DNA of 27,500 bases from Sphaeroforma sirkka (Eukaryota > Opisthokonta > Ichthyosporea > Ichthyophonida): assembly GCA_001586965.3 (NCBI GenBank), contig LUCW03001417.1, positions 32,501 through 60,000 of the forward strand. The letters are read 5' to 3'. Shown here in pieces: positions 23,847-27,500 of this stretch. Position numbers and translations under genes: made by a program. Within the stretch, counting starts at the first letter, position 1. Every line of letters starts with the position of its first letter. Under the pieces are notes generated by a model that worked only from the letters and a program-made list of their open reading frames with translations, did no database searches and was not told where the DNA came from.

Positions 23847-26800
23847 TTGTGTCTGTATCTGTGTCTGTGTCTGTGTATCTGTGTCTGTGTGTCCATGTGT
23901 GTCTGTGTGTGTTGCTGTATCGATTGACGGGCGTGAGCGTCTGTGTGGCGCAGTACATCACGGTTAAGTAGTAAGGTTCCTATAACATACATCCGACTTA
24001 AGACGAAGCACACGCGAGAATACACTCAGAATTATATGCAACACTCTCTGAACCGTCTCGGGCCATTTGCACATCAGTACAGATACATTATCAAGTCACG
24101 TGCAAATCCCTTTTGAGGCTATGGTCCAGATATGCGAGCTTTGTAACCCCTAAAAGCTAACAAACCATGCACACCTACAAACACCAACAGGCGTGTGCGC
24201 GAAATTGGCGCAGTACATCACGCGGATGCGAGACACGCCGAGGGAGGCAGATGAGCCGCGAGATGTGGAGGTGAGTCATGTATTGCGTGCAGTTACCATG
24301 GCAACCTGCGTTGGATTTACCTACCAGTGCGGAGGTCGGCCATCGCTGTACCTATTATGGTGCAGTCGTGAGCTATTGCATGACCCGGTCACGTTCCACC
24401 GGCCATAGCCGTTGAATGAGATGCGTTGCGTCGCCGGTGTGCGAGGTGTATGGGACGTGTATGACTGTACTGTTTCACATGCACATATGAAGACGAATCG
24501 ATCTGTAGGCCATCCTATCCCTAGGCATTTCGAGTGTTTGTGTGGTCGTTGTCAGCCTGTCAGTTGTTTTGAATGTTTGTGTGGTCGTTGTCAGCCTGTC
24601 AGTGGTTTCGAATGTTTGTGTGGTCAGGATTCGCATGGGGGTGTCTTACGGCTGTATTAAAGCTTTGTAGTGAGGGTTGGGTGTTTGTTGTGCGTGAAAG
24701 TCCGGTACCTGACTGCTACGGATAGCACGTAGTAGTCGTTAAATGGCGGATGGATGTGTATAGTTAAGTCACTCCGGTATGAGGTAAAAGTACCGAACTT
24801 GAATACGAATGATACGAACTAACCACTCCTGTGTGTCGACATAGGCCAAGGATATAGATGCTGTATTTTGTGGTACGGGTCTGATGCACCTTGAACTTGC
24901 AAGTACAATACCAATTGCATATCTGCGTGGTACTGCTAGCATGCTTGTGGTGTATATCCACACGCGTGTATTGTAGATGCCGTATCTCTGCCAAAGAAAC
25001 TAGTTTGTCTTCAATATATAAGGGATCTGCATGATACCTTGAAGGACACTTGCGTTGCATGGACAATTGCTTAAATTATGAATGCTGTGCGTATGACCCA
25101 ATACGGATTGACCTTCGACACGGAAGTACAATACCAATCACAGATATACATAAATTACAATATCAATTGGTACTCTACATGATACTGCCGGCATGCTTGT
25201 GTTGTAATGCCACACGCTTGTACTGTAAATGCCGTACACAGAAGAAGAAACTGTTTCGCCTTCGATATCTATGACCCAAAACGGATGACGGATTGACCTT
25301 CAATATATATTACCAAATACGGATTGGCCTTCGATATAAATACTATACCAATTGCTTAGCTGCATAAAGCATAACAACTAGTGCTTATCTACATAAAGTA
25401 TACTACCATTTTCTTGCCTGCATCCTACTGATGGTGTATGTGGGGTGTGTCATCATGTATCTCATCTACATAAAGCCATAGTACCATTTGCTTGCCTGCA
25501 TCCTACTGATGGTGTATGTGGGATGTGTTACCATTAACAAGTGCTTTTCTGAATAAACCATATTACCATTTGCTTGCCTGCATCCTACTGATGGCGTATG
25601 TGGGGTGTGTTATCATATGCGCAGGATATGAATGCCGTTCGTCGGTCTCATCAGGCAATGGTCATTCTGACGCGGAATGTCAATTCGGTACATCGAGTGC
25701 TGTCGCAGCGATGGGAAGAAATTTGTAAGTAGACTCTGTCCCATATCTATTCCATTCTTGAAGTTAATATGTAATTTGTTTGTTCGTTTGTTTCTTAGTA
25801 TGTTTGTTTCTTTGTTTCTTTGTTTCTTTGTTTCTTTGTTTCTTTGTTTCTTTGTTTATTTGCATGTGTGTGAGTGATTGTGAGTAAGTATGTGTATGTA
25901 TGTGCATGTAGTCCTATTCTGTATCTATTGTAAGCTAAGGGTATACACATGGGACTCGTCCTATATAGCGCTGCACCTTCATATAGAAGCACTCCTACAC
26001 TTATTAGTTCCCCACTGACTGCTCTCTCTCTCTTCTGTGCAAATCTGAGCTTAATTCCTTTTTCCTTTTTCCTTTTTCCTTCTTTTTTCTATTTACAGTG
26101 AGAGAATTATTAAATATATTTAGCCAGAAGTCCGATGGAGTACTGAGGCATGTGCCGCCGGTGTGGAAGGTACGTACGCTCTTGATCCTAAATCCCAATC
26201 TTTAACATCTAAACTCTAAACTCTACAACCCTACAAATTCTAAACCGTAAAATCTAAACTCTCCGCTCTAAACCCTGAACCCTAATTTTGTTTGTTAGTA
26301 CACATGTAACCATTGAAAGTGTATAGTACGACTGTTACCAAAACTACAAGTCTGTCTTATGGGCGATATAAGCGAATTGTCACGAGATCTGAATCAATGA
26401 TCAAGTATCGCACGGATCATTGTGTTTTGCATTTGGAATCATATGGCTGTACGCTGAATTATGTATGTATGTATGTATGTATGTATGTATGTGCCTATCT
26501 ATCTATTTATCAATCGATTCTTCTATGTATGTGTATGTATGTATGTATGTATGTATATATGTGTCTATCTATGTAAGTATGTATGTATGTATGTATGCAT
26601 GTATGTTTGTATGTATGTATGTATGTATGTATGTATGTGTCTATGGACTGTATATATGTATGTATGTATGCATGTATGTATGTGTCTATGTATGTGTCGA
26701 TGTATGTATGTATGTATGTATGTATGTATGTATATAAGTCTGCGCACATATATATCTATTGGGGAGCATTGCAGATGTACCGAACCTCAAACGATTCACT

Positions 26801-27312
26801 CGCATAGGCATACACAGACATACACCCACAGTACAGAACACCCAATGGAGCAGGTGATTTGGGCCGAAAAGACACTTATCTACGCTTGCACTATATCACC
26901 CACCATCAGCTATAGCATACGTATCGTAAACCACTAACTATGCGACTTCGTCACTATCTCGGTGTCCACACTACTGTGCGGTATATATAACATTGACATG
27001 TGATAGTGCATATGGCTGGGCATGCGGACTATACACTGGGGTATGTACAAACCCTGAACCCTAAACCGACACGTCCTGCAATAGATAAGGCTTAGATTTC
27101 GTATACAACAATCGCTTTGCGTCATTCACTCATCCCCGCCATATGAATCCCACGCCATTATATCCCACGCCATATTAACTTCATCTGTTATCATATCATA
27201 TCCCACGCTATATTAACTTCATCTGTTTTCATGTCATACCCCACACTGTCCACTGCAGCAAATGCTACTGGTCGCACCAACCAAAATCTTATTCTACCTG
27301 AAAGAGAACGAG
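21505..27312 (+). CDS. Probable SAPS-family PP6 regulatory subunit, 5' part (6 exons seen)
   Basis: Exons 21505-21645, 23448-23538, 24191-24270, 25625-25724, 26099-26169 and 27259-27312 keep frame through phases 0, 1, 0, 1, 0 and give 179 residues; the gene continues past the window. Residues 1-47 are acidic and Ser-rich (DIDSDDELDS, SIDSSDEDKS). Residues 52-83 (IDSLLQRLLD, VVEFLLQPG, LAQYITRM) resemble the start of the SAPS domain, where LLDFLLQP followed by a DYIT-like helix is typical. Later helices (WEEILRELLNIF, KILFYLKENE) fit its repeat-rich fold and the FLKExE segment. SAPS proteins are scaffolds that bind the PP6/Sit4 phosphatase. The acceptor of exon 2 is AAAG, less usual, and AG two codons' edge later (23449-23450) would also keep frame. 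The assignment rests on motif memory, not an alignment; another helical-repeat protein remains possible. The first exon is joined by phase and by an upstream ATG with A at -3. Confidence 0.6.
21617..22090. repeat. ~83-bp repeat carrying copies of the SAPS-like exon 1 end
   Basis: The exon 1 end TCCATAGACAGCAGCGATGA (from 21617) is echoed by TTCATAGATAACAGCGATGA (21771), TTCATAGATATCATCGACTA (21856), TTTATAGATGACC (21938), GCAGTGATGAGAGTGCATCC (about 21996) and TTCATATAAATCAG (22070). Between them GTTTTGCTATGCTTTTAA and TATTGTTAT recur. None of the copies keeps an obvious GT donor as good as the real GTATGT. Confidence 0.8.
22614..22900. repeat. (TA)n, (TG)n, (GTCT)n and (GTAT)n microsatellites
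   Basis: These tracts follow one another in the long first intron of the SAPS-like gene; (GTCT)7 is near 22706-22734. A second (TG)n lies at 23130-23180. Confidence 0.95.
23394..23428. repeat. Interstitial telomere-like (CCCTAAA)n
   Basis: About five units of CCCTAAA, one reading TCCTAAA, end 19 bp before the exon 2 acceptor. The unit equals the plant-type TTTAGGG repeat in reverse, not the animal TTAGGG hexamer. Confidence 0.9.
23781..23925. repeat. (TA)n, (TG)n and TGTCTG microsatellites, SAPS-like intron 2
   Basis: (TA)n at 23799-23822, (TG)n to 23850, then TCTGTG units. Confidence 0.95.
23930..23965 (+). repeat. Copy of SAPS-like exon 3 5' end in intron 2
   Basis: GGCGCAGTACATCACG at about 23946-23961 is identical to 16 bases in exon 3 (24209-24224), and GGCGTGAGCGTCTGTG before it parallels GGCGTGTGCGCGAAAT. 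The copy lies about 260 bp upstream of the real exon and lacks its acceptor CAACAG. Confidence 0.75.
24292..24305. promoter_or_regulatory. Consensus RFX X-box GTTACCATGGCAAC
   Basis: It matches GTNRCC-N2-RGYAAC at every position. It sits 22 bp after the donor of exon 3 in intron 3 of the SAPS-like gene. RFX factors bind such sites in animals, fungi and related protists. An intronic site may be chance or an enhancer; a second RFX-like half-site pair, GTTGCTAGGCAAC, is at 27354-27366. Confidence 0.45.
24525..24630. repeat. 36-bp direct repeat x3
   Basis: Units of TTTCGAGTGTTTGTGTGGTC followed by GTTGTCAGCCTGTCAG; the third copy diverges after GTGTGGTC. Located in intron 3 of the SAPS-like gene. 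Confidence 0.9.
24885..25275. repeat. ~210-bp diverged duplication in SAPS-like intron 3
   Basis: CCTTGAACTTGCAAGTACAA (24891) and CCTTCGACACGGAAGTACAA (25111) start two units that share TACCAAT, TGGTACT, GCATGCTTGTG, CCACACGC, TGTACTGTA or TGTATTGTA, ATGCCGTA, AAGAAACT and CTTC-ATAT in order. No coding sense in either. Confidence 0.7.
25370..25620. repeat. ~80-bp repeat x3 running up to the exon 4 acceptor
   Basis: CTTGCCTGCATCCTACTGAT, GGTGTATGTGGGGTGTGT and ATAAAGxATAxTACCAT repeat three times. The last unit ends at TTATCATATGCGCAG, the acceptor of exon 4; earlier units carry TCATCATGTATC and TACCATTAACAAG at the matching place, without a CAG. Confidence 0.85.
25775..25862. repeat. TTTCTTTG octamer microsatellite
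   Basis: About seven pure units plus degenerate flanks, 60 bp after the exon 4 donor. The following intron segment to 26098 ends in a strong CTTTTTCCTTTTT polypyrimidine tract before exon 5. Confidence 0.95.
26185..26290. repeat. Degenerate telomere-like CCCTAAA array
   Basis: Units such as CTCTAAA, TTCTAAA, CCCTGAA and CCCTAAT start about 15 bp after the exon 5 donor. Another short group (CCCTGAACCCTAAACC) is at 27051-27066. Confidence 0.8.
26459..26740. repeat. (GTAT)n tetranucleotide microsatellite
   Basis: Long GTAT runs broken by GTCTATCTA, CATGTATG and TATATA. The open frames it creates on both strands are meaningless repeats of Met-Tyr-Val-Cys or His-Thr-Tyr-Ile. Confidence 0.98.
27140..27245. 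repeat. ~53-bp repeat x2-3 beside the exon 6 acceptor
   Basis: ATCCCACGCCATATTAACTT, CATCTGTTxTCATxTCATA and CCCAC repeat immediately before the CACTGCAG acceptor of exon 6. Confidence 0.85.
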
Positions 27313-27500
27313 GTATGTATGATCATTCACGGGTTGTTTTTTGTTTTTGTATGGTTGCTAGGCAACGGCACTGCTAGCTCGTATCGGAGTGGCGTACAGT
27401 AGCCTACACCATACTTGCGTTTCGTCGTGGGAGGATTGATTTAGTGAGCTATTCGAAGTGGCTTCATGTGCAGAGGTACGCCTGCATGGATATGTACCTG
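27313..27500 (+). other. Start of SAPS-like intron 6 (to window edge)
   Basis: After donor GAG|GTATGT the sequence has an RFX-like GTTGCTAGGCAAC and no exon I can confirm before the edge. TGTGCAG at 27469-27475 could be the next acceptor, but too little follows to judge. Confidence 0.4.

Noticed and set aside
26461-26937. Met-Tyr-Val-Cys repeat frame of 158 codons
   Set aside because: It is produced by the (GTAT)n microsatellite in intron 5 of the SAPS-like gene; the opposite strand is equally open, as expected of such repeats.

Overview
This window is nuclear DNA from an intron-rich eukaryote. Genes are split into many short exons by GT-AG introns, the introns are full of AT, GT and GTAT microsatellites and minisatellites, and TAA, TAG and TGA all fit as ordinary stops. 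No operons, rRNA, tRNA, CRISPR arrays, virus-like elements or recognisable transposons were seen. The gene set (single-domain sortilin with a 10CC module, NUFIP1, a MYND protein, a probable PP6 SAPS subunit) and RFX X-box-like sites would suit a unicellular relative of animals and fungi, for example an ichthyosporean. This is a low-confidence guess. Plant-type CCCTAAA repeats inside introns are a notable extra.

Layout: (1) 1-2461, plus strand: the 3' part of a NUFIP1-like gene in four exons, with C2H2 finger, NUFIP motif, CCCH finger and C-terminal helix. (2) 2462-4613: gene-free space between two convergent genes, with minisatellites and diverged duplications. (3) 4614-17763, minus strand: a complete sortilin gene, reconstructed here as 14 exons and 848 residues, in which all thirteen junctions keep frame. 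The cytoplasmic tail is encoded by two small exons more than 1 kb beyond an apparent stop that actually lies in a splice donor. (4) 17764-18662: spacer with two inverted repeats. (5) 18663-19783, minus strand: a three-exon, 205-residue MYND-finger protein. (6) 19784-21504: spacer between divergent genes. (7) 21505 to the right edge, plus strand: six exons of a probable SAPS-family PP6 regulatory subunit, continuing beyond the window.

The most unusual signal is architectural. In all three long genes, several introns carry local tandem duplications that begin at or include an exon-intron edge, so decoy copies of real donors, acceptors or exon ends lie beside the working site. I count at least eight such places. 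One is a partial in-frame copy of a sortilin exon that keeps a donor. The genes themselves look like ordinary housekeeping genes (snoRNP assembly, protein sorting, phosphatase regulation), and I see no sign that they form a pathway together.
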